Source: Gammaproteobacteria bacterium (lineage in GTDB: Bacteria > Pseudomonadota > Gammaproteobacteria > Arenicellales > Poriferihabitantaceae). From it: 64,000 nucleotides of DNA. The stretch spans positions 1 through 64,000 of the forward strand of contig JAPOUQ010000010.1 of NCBI GenBank assembly GCA_026708585.1. Direction: 5' to 3'. Below are positions 39,653-48,138 of this stretch, piece by piece; position 1 is the first letter of the stretch; every line of letters starts with the position of its first letter. The notes beneath the pieces are model-generated. The model searched no databases, had not been told where the DNA came from, and was given only the letters and a program-made list of their open reading frames with translations. The position numbers were made by a program, and so were the translations under genes.

Positions 39653-40834
39653 ATGAATGAAGTATTAGTAGTTAGTGGAGTGAGGACTGCAGTTGGCGAT
39701 TTTGGAGGAAGTCTCAAGAATCACACTCCAGGAGTACTAGGGGGATTGGTTGTCAAAGCAGCAGTAGAAAGGGCTGGTATTGACCCAGATTCTGTTGGAC
39801 ATTGTGCGATTGGTAACGTGATACATACTGAGCCTAGAGATATGTATGTTTCACGCGTCGCAGCCCTTGAAGGAGGCTTGCATCATTCCACTCCATGTGT
39901 AACCGTAAATCGACTTTGCGGAAGTGGTATGCAGGCAATCGTGACAGCTGCCCAACAAATTCAACTCGGCCTATGTCATACGGCTGTCGCCGGTGGAACA
40001 GAAGTAATGTCAAGAGGAGGTTATTTAGCTGGTGAGGCTCGCTTTGGAAATCGCTTGGGTGATGGTAAGCTATTTGACATGATGGTGGGCGCGCTTCATT
40101 GTCCAATGGAACGTTATCACATGGGCGTGACAGCTGAGAATATAGCCGAAAAATGGCAGGTCAGTCGCGAGGACCAAGATGCATTGGCTGTAATTAGTCA
40201 TCAACGTGCACAAAAAGCAACAGAAAATGGACATTTTACCGGTCAGATATTGCCGATTGAACTAAAGAGTCGCAAAGAAACAATCGAATTTACACAGGAC
40301 GAACACATCCGCTTCAATGCTGAAATCAGTCAAATGGAAAAATTGCGTCCGGTATTCAAGAAAGAGGGAACAGTGACTGCTGGTAATGCATCTGGTATCA
40401 ACGATGGAGCTGCCGCCATGGTTTTAATGAGTGCAGAAGAAGCTAAATCTCAAAATCTCAATGCCCGAGCTCGATTGGTTAAATATGCTTTTGCCGGAGT
40501 AGAACCAAAATACATGGGTATTGGTCCAGTCCCAGCAGTGCAAAACCTTTTCCAGAATATTGATATCAGTATGGATGATATTGATGTATGGGAAGTCAAT
40601 GAAGCCTTCGCAGCACAAGCGATTGCTGTAGCCAGAGATTTGAATCTACCAGAAGAGAAATTGAATCCAAACGGAAGTGGAATCTCAATCGGTCATCCGA
40701 TTGGTGCTACAGGGGTGATCATCGCTGAAAAAGCAATTTCAGAACTTGAGCGGACAGGCGGTCGCTATGCGGTAGCCACAATGTGTATTGGGGGTGGTCA
40801 AGGTATAGCAGGATTATTCGAAAGGCTTGATTAA
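39653..40834 (+). CDS. Acetyl-CoA C-acetyltransferase (thiolase)
   Basis: A 393-aa biosynthetic-type thiolase that reversibly condenses two acetyl-CoA to acetoacetyl-CoA. The catalytic residues occupy canonical positions: Cys89 (RLCGSG), His348 (ISIGHPIGATG) and Cys378 (CIGGGQG). It probably works with the acetoacetyl-CoA synthetase at 36830, breaking acetoacetyl-CoA into acetyl-CoA, or in polyhydroxybutyrate synthesis, though no phaB or phaC is in the window. The ATG has a GGAG about 13 bases upstream, a long spacing. Confidence 0.93.
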   Translation: MNEVLVVSGVRTAVGDFGGSLKNHTPGVLGGLVVKAAVERAGIDPDSVGHCAIGNVIHTEPRDMYVSRVAALEGGLHHSTPCVTVNRLCGSGMQAIVTAAQQIQLGLCHTAVAGGTEVMSRGGYLAGEARFGNRLGDGKLFDMMVGALHCPMERYHMGVTAENIAEKWQVSREDQDALAVISHQRAQKATENGHFTGQILPIELKSRKETIEFTQDEHIRFNAEISQMEKLRPVFKKEGTVTAGNASGINDGAAAMVLMSAEEAKSQNLNARARLVKYAFAGVEPKYMGIGPVPAVQNLFQNIDISMDDIDVWEVNEAFAAQAIAVARDLNLPEEKLNPNGSGISIGHPIGATGVIIAEKAISELERTGGRYAVATMCIGGGQGIAGLFERLD

Positions 40835-40988
40835 TGAGCAAGAACCGTGGAGTGCTCATCTTTTTTCTAAACAGGTATGTTTTTGAGGGCTTAGGTTTTC
40901 CTGTTTTGAGTAAAAATGTTGCAGTTATCCGAACTGAAAATTCATTTTTTCAGTAATCTAACGATGCATTCTTAATGCGAGAATAGTC

Positions 40989-41957
40989 TTGATATTTCGA
41001 AGATCATCAAAACATGACATACCATTAACTGGTGAGGGATTGTCTGGCGATACCGCAACCAATCTTTTTCTCGCACAAGTCGCAAGTGATTACATCAAAG
41101 AAAGCAGATCGCGCAGACGCTGGGGTTTGTTCTTTAAACTTTTTTTTGTGGTTTATTTGGTCCTGATTACTTACTGGATATTTGAAGATGATCCCCCGGG
41201 TTTGTTGGAATCGCATACTGCCTTGATATCTATTGAAGGAGTAATCGGTACCAATGAAAATACTTCTGAAAATATAATTGGTTCTTTGGAATCAGCTTTC
41301 GATTCAGAGTATACCAAGGGAATTATTCTGTCCATGAACAGTCCGGGAGGTACTCCGGTTCAGGCCGCTCGCATTTATGAAGAAATTCTTCGACTGAGAA
41401 CCCTGCATCCCCTAAAACCTTTCCATGTTGTAGTCAATGATATCTGTGCATCGGGTGGTTATTACATTGCAGTAGCAGCAGAGAATATCTATGCACATCC
41501 TTCTAGTCTGGTAGGTTCAATCGGGGTAATCTGGGATAGTTTTGGTTTTACAGGTGCCATGGAAAAGTTGGGCATTGAGCGTCGGACTGTTCAAGCTGGG
41601 AAAAATAAGACTATGCTTGATCCATTCGCCCCAACTTCAACTGAAGATTTCCAACATATGCAAACCCTAGTTGATGATGTACATGATCAATTTATTGAGG
41701 CGGTCAAAGTTGGGCGATCAGGCCGAATTGCTGATGATTCGAGTATTTATTCTGGGTTGATCTGGAGCGGGCAAAGGGCTAGAGAACTAGGGTTGATTGA
41801 TGACTTTGGAAATATTAATGGAGTAGCTAGGGATGTGATTGGTGAAGATCATATCATCGATTACACCATCTATCCTGGAGTATTTGAGCAGATTCGCAGG
41901 GAGATTCGAGCTTCGATTTCCGAATGGTTTTCAATTGGAATTCAGGGTTTTCGCTAA
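40989..41957 (+). CDS. sppA: Signal peptide peptidase SppA, short form (S49)
   Basis: A 322-aa membrane serine protease with one transmembrane helix at about residues 47-62. The Ser-Lys dyad is visible: Ser155 in CASGGYY and Lys207 in AGKNKTMLDPF, 52 residues apart as in Bacillus SppA. It has a single protease domain, unlike the duplicated E. coli protein. It degrades leftover signal peptides. The start is TTG 40989. The 3' end precedes the argE-like start by 28 bases. Confidence 0.9.
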   Translation: MIFRRSSKHDIPLTGEGLSGDTATNLFLAQVASDYIKESRSRRRWGLFFKLFFVVYLVLITYWIFEDDPPGLLESHTALISIEGVIGTNENTSENIIGSLESAFDSEYTKGIILSMNSPGGTPVQAARIYEEILRLRTLHPLKPFHVVVNDICASGGYYIAVAAENIYAHPSSLVGSIGVIWDSFGFTGAMEKLGIERRTVQAGKNKTMLDPFAPTSTEDFQHMQTLVDDVHDQFIEAVKVGRSGRIADDSSIYSGLIWSGQRARELGLIDDFGNINGVARDVIGEDHIIDYTIYPGVFEQIRREIRASISEWFSIGIQGFR

Positions 41958-41985
41958 GCGATCTAGATTCGAAGTCTACAAGTTT

Positions 41986-43134
41986 ATGGAAACCAGCGAA
42001 GAAATACTTGCAAAGCTGATCTCCTACCCAACCATCAGTAAGGATAGTAATGTCCAACTAATCAATTATGTACGAGATTATCTAATCAATTATGGAATTG
42101 ACAGTGTTCTGGTTTCCAATGTTGAAAAAACCAAATTCAATCTATATGCCTCGATAGGACCGGAAAAGCTAGGAGGGATATTGTTATCTGGGCATACAGA
42201 TGTTGTTCCTGTTGAAGGACAGGACTGGACTGTTGATCCCTTCAACCTGTCACGACAAGGTGATCGATTATACGGTCGTGGAACGACTGACATGAAGGGT
42301 TTTCTCGCCTGTGTTTTGGCTATGGTACCCCAAGCAGTTATCGCAAAACTCAATGTGCCGATACATCTGGTATTTTCTTATGATGAGGAAATTGGCTGTA
42401 TCGGAATTCGTAGAATGTTGGATGTTTTGGAGGTTGATTACGCAAGGCCTAAATTTTGTATTGTTGGAGAACCCACTTCCATGCAGATTGGAATTGCTCA
42501 TAAAGGCAAGGTCGGCATGACTTGTCGTTGCTATGGGTCATCAGCACATTCAGCTCTGACCAATGAGGGATTGAATGCTATTTATCTTGCTTGTGACATG
42601 ATTGCTGAAATTCGAAAGTTACACAACGACTTATCATCCGGGAAATTGCAAGAGGAATTTCGAGTGCCACACAGCACTTTGCATGTTGGTACTATCCAAG
42701 GGGGTACGGCTCTCAACATCATTCCTAATTATTGTGAGTTCAAATTTGAAATTCGAAATCTTGAGGCAGATGATTCGGAACTCTTACGAAAGAGTTTAGT
42801 GAATGCGGCTGAGACCATAGCAAATCAATACCGGCATGAGTTTGAAGATGCTAATATATGTATTGAAGTTTTCAATCAATATCCTGCACTTCAGTTAGAA
42901 CGAGATGCTGAAATCATCAACTATGTAAGTGATCTACTAGACAAACAAGAAATTATCGGAATTGATTTTGGTACAGAGGCTGGTATTATTAGTTCTCGAT
43001 TATCGGTACCGGCAGTTGTTTGCGGTCCGGGTTCTATGGAACAAGGTCATAAAGCTAATGAATACATTCAGCGCTCCGAATTGGAGCGCTGTGATATCTT
43101 CTTGTCCAAGCTGGTTCATCAACTTACCCAATAA
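41986..43134 (+). CDS. argE: Acetylornithine deacetylase-like M20 amidohydrolase
   Basis: A 382-aa M20 zinc hydrolase. Metal and catalytic motifs are present: SGHTDVVPVEG, RGTTDMKG, SYDEEIGCIG and a C-terminal GHKANEYI. The closest pattern is ArgE, which deacetylates N-acetylornithine in arginine synthesis, and the length equals E. coli ArgE (383). An open frame extends upstream to 41839 inside sppA, but METSEEILAKL at 41986 is the family N-terminus. M20 families are easily confused, so another N-acyl amino acid is possible. Convergent creatinase follows after 103 bases. Confidence 0.8.
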   Translation: METSEEILAKLISYPTISKDSNVQLINYVRDYLINYGIDSVLVSNVEKTKFNLYASIGPEKLGGILLSGHTDVVPVEGQDWTVDPFNLSRQGDRLYGRGTTDMKGFLACVLAMVPQAVIAKLNVPIHLVFSYDEEIGCIGIRRMLDVLEVDYARPKFCIVGEPTSMQIGIAHKGKVGMTCRCYGSSAHSALTNEGLNAIYLACDMIAEIRKLHNDLSSGKLQEEFRVPHSTLHVGTIQGGTALNIIPNYCEFKFEIRNLEADDSELLRKSLVNAAETIANQYRHEFEDANICIEVFNQYPALQLERDAEIINYVSDLLDKQEIIGIDFGTEAGIISSRLSVPAVVCGPGSMEQGHKANEYIQRSELERCDIFLSKLVHQLTQ

Positions 43135-43237
43135 CCTTCACTTCTTTGGCTGTATCGTCTTCTCACCAGTCGATGGTTTGAGTGATAGCACGAGAAAACT
43201 TGATGCATAACTCCTTCAACTTCAGTTGTTGTATTTT

Positions 43238-44446
43238 TTACCGAATGACATTGTGCTCGGGTCCAAATGGAAAATGTGTGATATTTTCAGCGCCATCTTG
43301 GTTGATGATCAAAATATCATGTTCTCGATATCCACCAGCACCATCCATGCCTTCAGGTAAGCTAATCATTGGTTCGATCGAAACCACCATACCCGGCTTC
43401 AGAACAGTTTCGATATCTTCACGTAGCTCAAGATCGGCTTCTCGTCCATAGTAATGGCTAAGGGAACCAAAGGAGTGGCCATAACCGAAGGTTCGATATT
43501 GAAGCAGGTCGTATTTGAGGAAAATTTCATTGAGTTCTGCAGCAATTTCTGAGCACTTGACCCCCGGCTTGATGAGAGTGAGTCCCTTTCTATGGACTAC
43601 GCAGTTGATCTCCCATAGTTCAAGTTCTCTTTCTGTGGCTGAATGATAGAATAATGTTCGCTCCAGAGCCTGATAATAGCCGGAGATCATTGAAAAACAG
43701 TTAAGGCTGAGAATATCACCTTTTTCGATTCGCCGGGAAGTTACTGGGTTGTGCGCTCCATCAGTATTGAGGCCGGATTGAAACCAGGTCCAGGTATCCA
43801 TCAATTCAGTATGCGGGTAGGTATTGGCAATCGCTCGTACCATGGCTTGTGTTGAATGCAGGGCCACTTCATACTCAGGAACTCCCTCACCAATTGCCTC
43901 GACACAAGCAGCCCCTCCAATATCCGATATGCGAGCACCTTGACGGATTAAAGCATGCTCTTCCGCTGATTTGATCATGCGGAGCTTCATGGTAGGAATA
44001 CCAATATCGACAAACTCGGCTTTTGGGAAGAATTGGGATAATTTATCTCGACGTTCGAGGGTGATATGGTCAAATTCAATTCCGATTCGTACATTGCCCT
44101 TGATCAATTTTTGCAGGGCTCGAAAGTAATTGTCACGTTGCCAGTCTGTATAAACGATATTGTCATCGAAACTCTGGCGCCAAGGTTGTCCACCATCGAT
44201 ATTGGCACTCACTGAGGTGTGAGAATCATGCGTTATCACTAGTCCATAGGGGCGGCCAAAAGAGCAATAGACAAAGTCAGCATAATAATTAATGTTGTGA
44301 ATTGAGGTAAAGAGTGCCACATCAAGGTTCTGCTCAGTCATAAGTGCGCGAAGCTTAGTTAAGCGATTTGACATTTCCTCCTTTGAAAAGGTCGGTTTTA
44401 CTTTTTCTCCATTTTTAAAATCGATAAATTGCGGTCGTTCTAGCAT
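43238..44446 (-). CDS. Creatinase (creatine amidinohydrolase)
   Basis: Creatinase hydrolyses creatine to sarcosine and urea. The 402-aa protein is strikingly like the Pseudomonas putida enzyme (403 aa), sharing YCSFGRPYGLV, ANIDGGQPWR, DTWTWFQSG and GYGHSFGSLSHYYGREA. The active-site residues fall at identical numbers: His232 (TDGAHNPVT), Glu262 (ALERTLF) and Glu358 (SIEPM). It belongs to the pita-bread (M24) fold but is not a metalloprotease. The next upstream gene on this strand is the flavin-reductase/LysR fusion, 147 bases away. No creatininase, urease or sarcosine oxidase is in the window. Confidence 0.93.
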   Translation of the reverse strand: MLERPQFIDFKNGEKVKPTFSKEEMSNRLTKLRALMTEQNLDVALFTSIHNINYYADFVYCSFGRPYGLVITHDSHTSVSANIDGGQPWRQSFDDNIVYTDWQRDNYFRALQKLIKGNVRIGIEFDHITLERRDKLSQFFPKAEFVDIGIPTMKLRMIKSAEEHALIRQGARISDIGGAACVEAIGEGVPEYEVALHSTQAMVRAIANTYPHTELMDTWTWFQSGLNTDGAHNPVTSRRIEKGDILSLNCFSMISGYYQALERTLFYHSATERELELWEINCVVHRKGLTLIKPGVKCSEIAAELNEIFLKYDLLQYRTFGYGHSFGSLSHYYGREADLELREDIETVLKPGMVVSIEPMISLPEGMDGAGGYREHDILIINQDGAENITHFPFGPEHNVIR

Positions 44447-44593
44447 GGGTATAATTTGAATTCTAAGTTATTAACTAGGGGTTCTCACTGTCAGAGAGAC
44501 AAAGTCGTTTTGGGATATATATCTCGTAATATTACTTGAACCGATCACATGTGAATCACATTTCGATGTATCTGCATGCTATTTTTTCTGAAA

Positions 44594-45742
44594 TCAGAAA
44601 GTCCAAACATCGAAGAAATCCTTAGTATGCTCGACAAATCGATTGAGTCGATGTGAAATCTTGTCTGAGTCATTGTGTCGCATCACCAATTCGGCTGGGG
44701 AGATATATTCTTTGATTGGACGTGTAACTAAAGCACTTCCATCGTAACTCATACTGCTAGCGGGTCTTGAGACCAGAATGCTATAGCCCAATCCATTCGC
44801 AACCATACCTCTTACCGTTTCGAAAGATGGAGAGCGAAAACGTATTGTTGGTTTCAGATTGTATTCATGAAAGAGAGATGTAAAGTAGTTTCGACTTGGT
44901 GTGATATCAAGCAATATCATGGGCAATTCGGTCAGATCATGAAGTGATATTTCATGGTGCTTGCATAGTGGGTGTCCGGAGGGTAGCAAAATATGGGGGT
45001 TGACTGTGGCCAGAGTTGTTTTGTTGCTTCCAGAAATTGCGGGCGAGTCATACATCAAGATCAAGTCAAAAGGTGAGGTGCGATGAACCTGTTCTATTTC
45101 GTGCTCACTGCCTTCAAAAAATTGAAATGCTGTATCGGGTATTTTTTCAAGGAAGGTTCGAACAAGACGAGGTATAAAAAATGGTCCAATCGTAGCAAAG
45201 CAGGCTACATATATAACCTCAGTATCCTCATTCGTTTGTTTTTCAGCAACAAATTCATCGAGGTTGCGGGTAAAGCCATAGGCCCGATTGGCATATATTA
45301 AGACATTTCCGTGTTTACGGATATTAATTTCTTCTGGTTGTGCAACGAATATATAGTGTGTACCGACTTGGTTATAACTTTTGACTTTGCAGTCAAAGGC
45401 AATTAAGGCATTTGCTAAATTTGGTGCTCCTGTACTTCGAGTGATCCAATTATCACAACTGAACTTGTCCTCGTCCGGAGTATGAACCCGACCGGCAAAA
45501 ATATCGGAAATTCGTGATTGGTCTTCACTCAATACATTCACGCAAAAGACACCATTCTTAATTATTTTTTCGCAAGTTGGACTCAGATGATGGACGCAGA
45601 CTAAGAGAGTCGGTGGATCTGCAGAGACCGAGGTCATAGCACTTATTGTGATTCCACCTCGTCCATTAGGTCCATCAGTCGTCAAAACCGATACAGTGCA
45701 TGCGGCATGACTCATTCCTTCAAGAAATAATTTCTGATTCAT
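44594..45742 (-). CDS. Fusion of flavin-reductase-like domain and LysR-type ligand-binding domain
   Basis: A 382-aa protein of two unrelated parts. Residues 1-165 form an FMN-binding split barrel of the HpaC/flavin-reductase type (HAACTVSVLTTDGPNGRGG, then MTSVSADPPTLLVCV and GVFCVNVLSEDQ). From about 170 to 375 there is a LysR substrate-binding domain (FIPRLVRTFLEKIPDTAFQF, then FDLILMY, LLPSGHPLCKH and FETVRGMVANGLGYSIL). No helix-turn-helix is present, so it should not bind DNA by itself. It may be an FMN-dependent enzyme gated by a small ligand. No stop or frameshift occurs at the junction (about nucleotide 45230). Confidence 0.88.
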   Translation of the reverse strand: MNQKLFLEGMSHAACTVSVLTTDGPNGRGGITISAMTSVSADPPTLLVCVHHLSPTCEKIIKNGVFCVNVLSEDQSRISDIFAGRVHTPDEDKFSCDNWITRSTGAPNLANALIAFDCKVKSYNQVGTHYIFVAQPEEINIRKHGNVLIYANRAYGFTRNLDEFVAEKQTNEDTEVIYVACFATIGPFFIPRLVRTFLEKIPDTAFQFFEGSEHEIEQVHRTSPFDLILMYDSPAISGSNKTTLATVNPHILLPSGHPLCKHHEISLHDLTELPMILLDITPSRNYFTSLFHEYNLKPTIRFRSPSFETVRGMVANGLGYSILVSRPASSMSYDGSALVTRPIKEYISPAELVMRHNDSDKISHRLNRFVEHTKDFFDVWTF

Positions 45743-45896
45743 CGTGTTGTATTAACTGATCGAATGGTAAGTGTCTTTTCTTAGATTCTAAAAAATGAAA
45801 TCCACAGTGAGCAGGGCAAAAGGGTGGTGCTAGAAGGAATGATCGGACCCGATAAAGAAGAAATGAAATTATTCCATGATAATTAAGAGTGCGATT

Positions 45897-46016
45897 ATGA
45901 TTGAACTGTGTTTAAGAGTAGAAAACAACAATAAATCTAAAGTTGAGATTAAGATTTCGCAGTTATTTAGGAACAATCGAATCGTTAATGAAGTTTCGGT
46001 TTTTTTTGTAGATTAG
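45897..46016 (+). CDS. Possible small ORF, 39 aa
   Basis: ATG 45897 is preceded by AAGAG at seven-base spacing and runs to TAG 46016. The product begins MIELCLRVENNNKSK and ends VNEVSVFFVD. It is too short to judge by coding statistics, and a T8 run lies within its 3' end. No family is recognised. The rest of the 45743-46050 gap shows nothing. Confidence 0.15.
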   Translation: MIELCLRVENNNKSKVEIKISQLFRNNRIVNEVSVFFVD

Positions 46017-46050
46017 TGCCAAGTACGTTTGAGTCTCATTTTTGCCAGAT

Positions 46051-46728
46051 TTATTCATCACCAGGCACTCCATAGGTGGGAGCTTCAGAAGGGTTGACAG
46101 CTCTTGTCAAATAATCTTGTATTTGTGGTCGGTAAGTATGCCAGAGTGTTTTCAATTGAGAGACGGTTTCAGCATCCGCCCAATCAACCCGGAGATCGAT
46201 AAGCGGGAAGGGCTGCTGATCGACGATCAGCAATGCTGCCGAGTGGACATCACCCATCTCTCCTCCTTTGTTCAAACCTATTTCAAGCGAACTCATCAAT
46301 CGATCTCCAAGATGAAGATCTGAAAGAGTTTCAAACCTGTCAGTCATGGCTTTTGGAACACAATTGTTTGCCAAAAGATTTCCCGCAGCATAGCAGTGAG
46401 ATCCCTTGGATTCAGCATGGATGCCTAATATTTTATCTCCAGTATGGCAAGCACTATTTCCTTGATAGTCAACAACTAAGAGCTGTCGATATTCTTGGTT
46501 ATCGGTGATTTGTATGAGATCAGCGATTGATTGCTCAGGAGTCATTCCGGACTCGAGACGATCAAGCAGTTCAGGAGCCAAGGATGGGTCGGTTATATTT
46601 TGTGTTGATACAGCGCCGACACCGGATCGAGCGTGAGGGCATCGCGCTCCTACACAGATACTTGAGGTGGTAATAGCAACCCCCAGCATGCCGGTCTTCT
46701 CACAATGTCCGACGATTGAAAAAGTCAT
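46051..46728 (-). CDS. DUF1028-family protein (Ntn-hydrolase-like)
   Basis: A 225-aa protein beginning MTFSIVGHCEKTGMLGVAI, the standard DUF1028 opening, with GARCPHARSGVGAVSTQN and CYAAGNLLANNCVPKAM. The family has an Ntn-hydrolase-like fold and often lies beside amidase and amino-acid catabolism genes, but the reaction is not established. Its position near creatinase and the flavin-reductase fusion on the same strand suggests a hydrolytic step in handling nitrogen compounds. It lies 308 bases upstream of the fusion gene, so a shared transcript is possible but unproven. Confidence 0.88.
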   Translation of the reverse strand: MTFSIVGHCEKTGMLGVAITTSSICVGARCPHARSGVGAVSTQNITDPSLAPELLDRLESGMTPEQSIADLIQITDNQEYRQLLVVDYQGNSACHTGDKILGIHAESKGSHCYAAGNLLANNCVPKAMTDRFETLSDLHLGDRLMSSLEIGLNKGGEMGDVHSAALLIVDQQPFPLIDLRVDWADAETVSQLKTLWHTYRPQIQDYLTRAVNPSEAPTYGVPGDE

Positions 46729-47042
46729 AATTTCATTTCCATAACAATTTGCATTGAAGAATATTTGTTTTCAAAAAGTTAGATTGAGTTTTCGAATCTT
46801 CTCAGGTTATGCAAAAATTTATTGATATCGCTATTGTCTCCCAAAGATTGGATGGATCAAAAAGAATTCAGGCAATAGAGGCGTATTGCTCTTTAACCTC
46901 TATATTATTGCATCAAATCACTCCAAGATGCGTTGTAGTTATTCTGGATATACATAGTTATTTTTCGAAATGAATTACTGAAAAAATGTTTGAATCCTCA
47001 ATATTCAGAAGTTGATGTATCTTTAAGTTGGTTATGCAATAG

Positions 47043-47334
47043 GAAATTGATAGTGACCAGGTACATGGACCTTTTCGGCAGGCATTAGATGGGGCAGTGA
47101 TGATGACCGATCAGAACATTCTGAAAGTATCCACTACCCACAGTGATTCTTCAAACAGTTTATCGTCTACATGATAATTGTCCACTACCGAGCATCACCA
47201 ACGGTCAGCTTAGACAAATGCTTTTTGCAGTCTTATAGGACCTTACCGAACGATTAATGCCTGGTTCTGAATTTGAATTGGGTAATGAAGAAAAAGTAGG
47301 TTTCGCCTTTTCCATGAGCTCTCGACCTGAATAA
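47043..47334 (+). pseudogene. Possible decayed coding fragment upstream of the cupin regulator
   Basis: Two protein-like stretches lie in shifted frames: 47043-47171 (HGPFRQALDGAVMMTDQN) and 47129-47334 (ITNGQLRQMLFAVL, TAG at 47236, DLTERLMPGSEFELGNEEK, VGFAFSMSSRPE, stop). Together they look like a gene broken by a frameshift and a stop. I do not recognise the family, and the evidence is only that the translations look natural. The rest of 46729-47391 holds nothing evident. Confidence 0.22.
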
Positions 47335-47391
47335 CAGTCATATCTTGTTCATTCATGCTTTGTTACACTTGCAGAACATGGTTCAAGTGTT

Positions 47392-48027
47392 ATGATTCAT
47401 TCAGAATATACACATAAAGATGAAATGAGCGAGTCAGAACAGTTCACTAAGTCACCCGAGAATAGTCTTGAACTTGCTATTGGTCGACAGATTCGAGATT
47501 TCAGAATCCGTCAAGAGATTACAGTTGCTGACCTCGCTCGACAAGCAGGTTTGTCTGTTAGTATGCTCTCCAAAGTTGAAAATGGTCTCACATCACCTTC
47601 ACTCGCAACCTTGAATGCCTTATCGAAAGCACTCAATGTGCCAGTAACATCTTTCTTCCGAATGTATGAGGAAATTCACGAGGCGACCGTTGTGAGAGCT
47701 GGACATGGGTTAACAATCGAGCGTCAGGGAACGAGAGCAGGACACCAGTATCAGTTACTCGGACATCATTCAAGCGACAACTCACCCCGAGTTGAACCTT
47801 ACCTAATTACGTTGACTGAGAAATCAGAAATCTTTCCGATGTTCCAACATGAAGGCGTTGAATTCATATACATGTTGGAAGGAGAGGTGGTCTATCGTCA
47901 TGCAAATAAACTTTATCGGCTAAAGCAAGGAGATTCACTCTATTTCGACCCGAATTCTCCGCATGGGCCGGAAGAATTGATTTGCCTGCCAATAATATTT
48001 CTAGCGGTAATTGTAGGCCGAAAATAG
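47392..48027 (+). CDS. XRE-family regulator with C-terminal cupin domain
   Basis: A 211-aa regulator. Residues ~30-88 form an XRE helix-turn-helix (LAIGRQIRDFRIRQEITVAD, SVSMLSKVENGLTSPSLATL) and residues ~130-205 a cupin fold (FQHEGVEFIYMLEGEVVYRH, GDSLYFDPNSPHGPEEL). Such proteins usually sense a small metabolite and control the adjacent catabolic operon. Here the adjacent operon, 111 bases downstream on the same strand, is mgsABC-gmaS, so methylamine or gamma-glutamylmethylamide are candidate signals. The start is ATG 47392; ATG 47425 is an alternative. Confidence 0.9.
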   Translation: MIHSEYTHKDEMSESEQFTKSPENSLELAIGRQIRDFRIRQEITVADLARQAGLSVSMLSKVENGLTSPSLATLNALSKALNVPVTSFFRMYEEIHEATVVRAGHGLTIERQGTRAGHQYQLLGHHSSDNSPRVEPYLITLTEKSEIFPMFQHEGVEFIYMLEGEVVYRHANKLYRLKQGDSLYFDPNSPHGPEELICLPIIFLAVIVGRK

Positions 48028-48058
48028 GTTTAGATTTGTTTCCTAACAGTAAAAATAG

Positions 48059-48087
48059 TTGCATGATAGTGTTATTTCGTTTACACT
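48059..48087 (+). promoter_or_regulatory. Weak candidate promoter for the mgs operon
   Basis: TTGCAT (48059-48064) and TACACT (48082-48087) are separated by 17 bases, resembling -35 and -10 hexamers with several mismatches. A TAGAA-N5-TTCTA inverted repeat follows at about 48096-48110 and could be a regulator site. It lies between the XRE gene and mgsA. Support is weak. Confidence 0.25.
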
Positions 48088-48138
48088 TATTGGGCTAGAA
48101 CTTCTTTCTAACTATTGGCATAACTCAATTTTGTCCCG

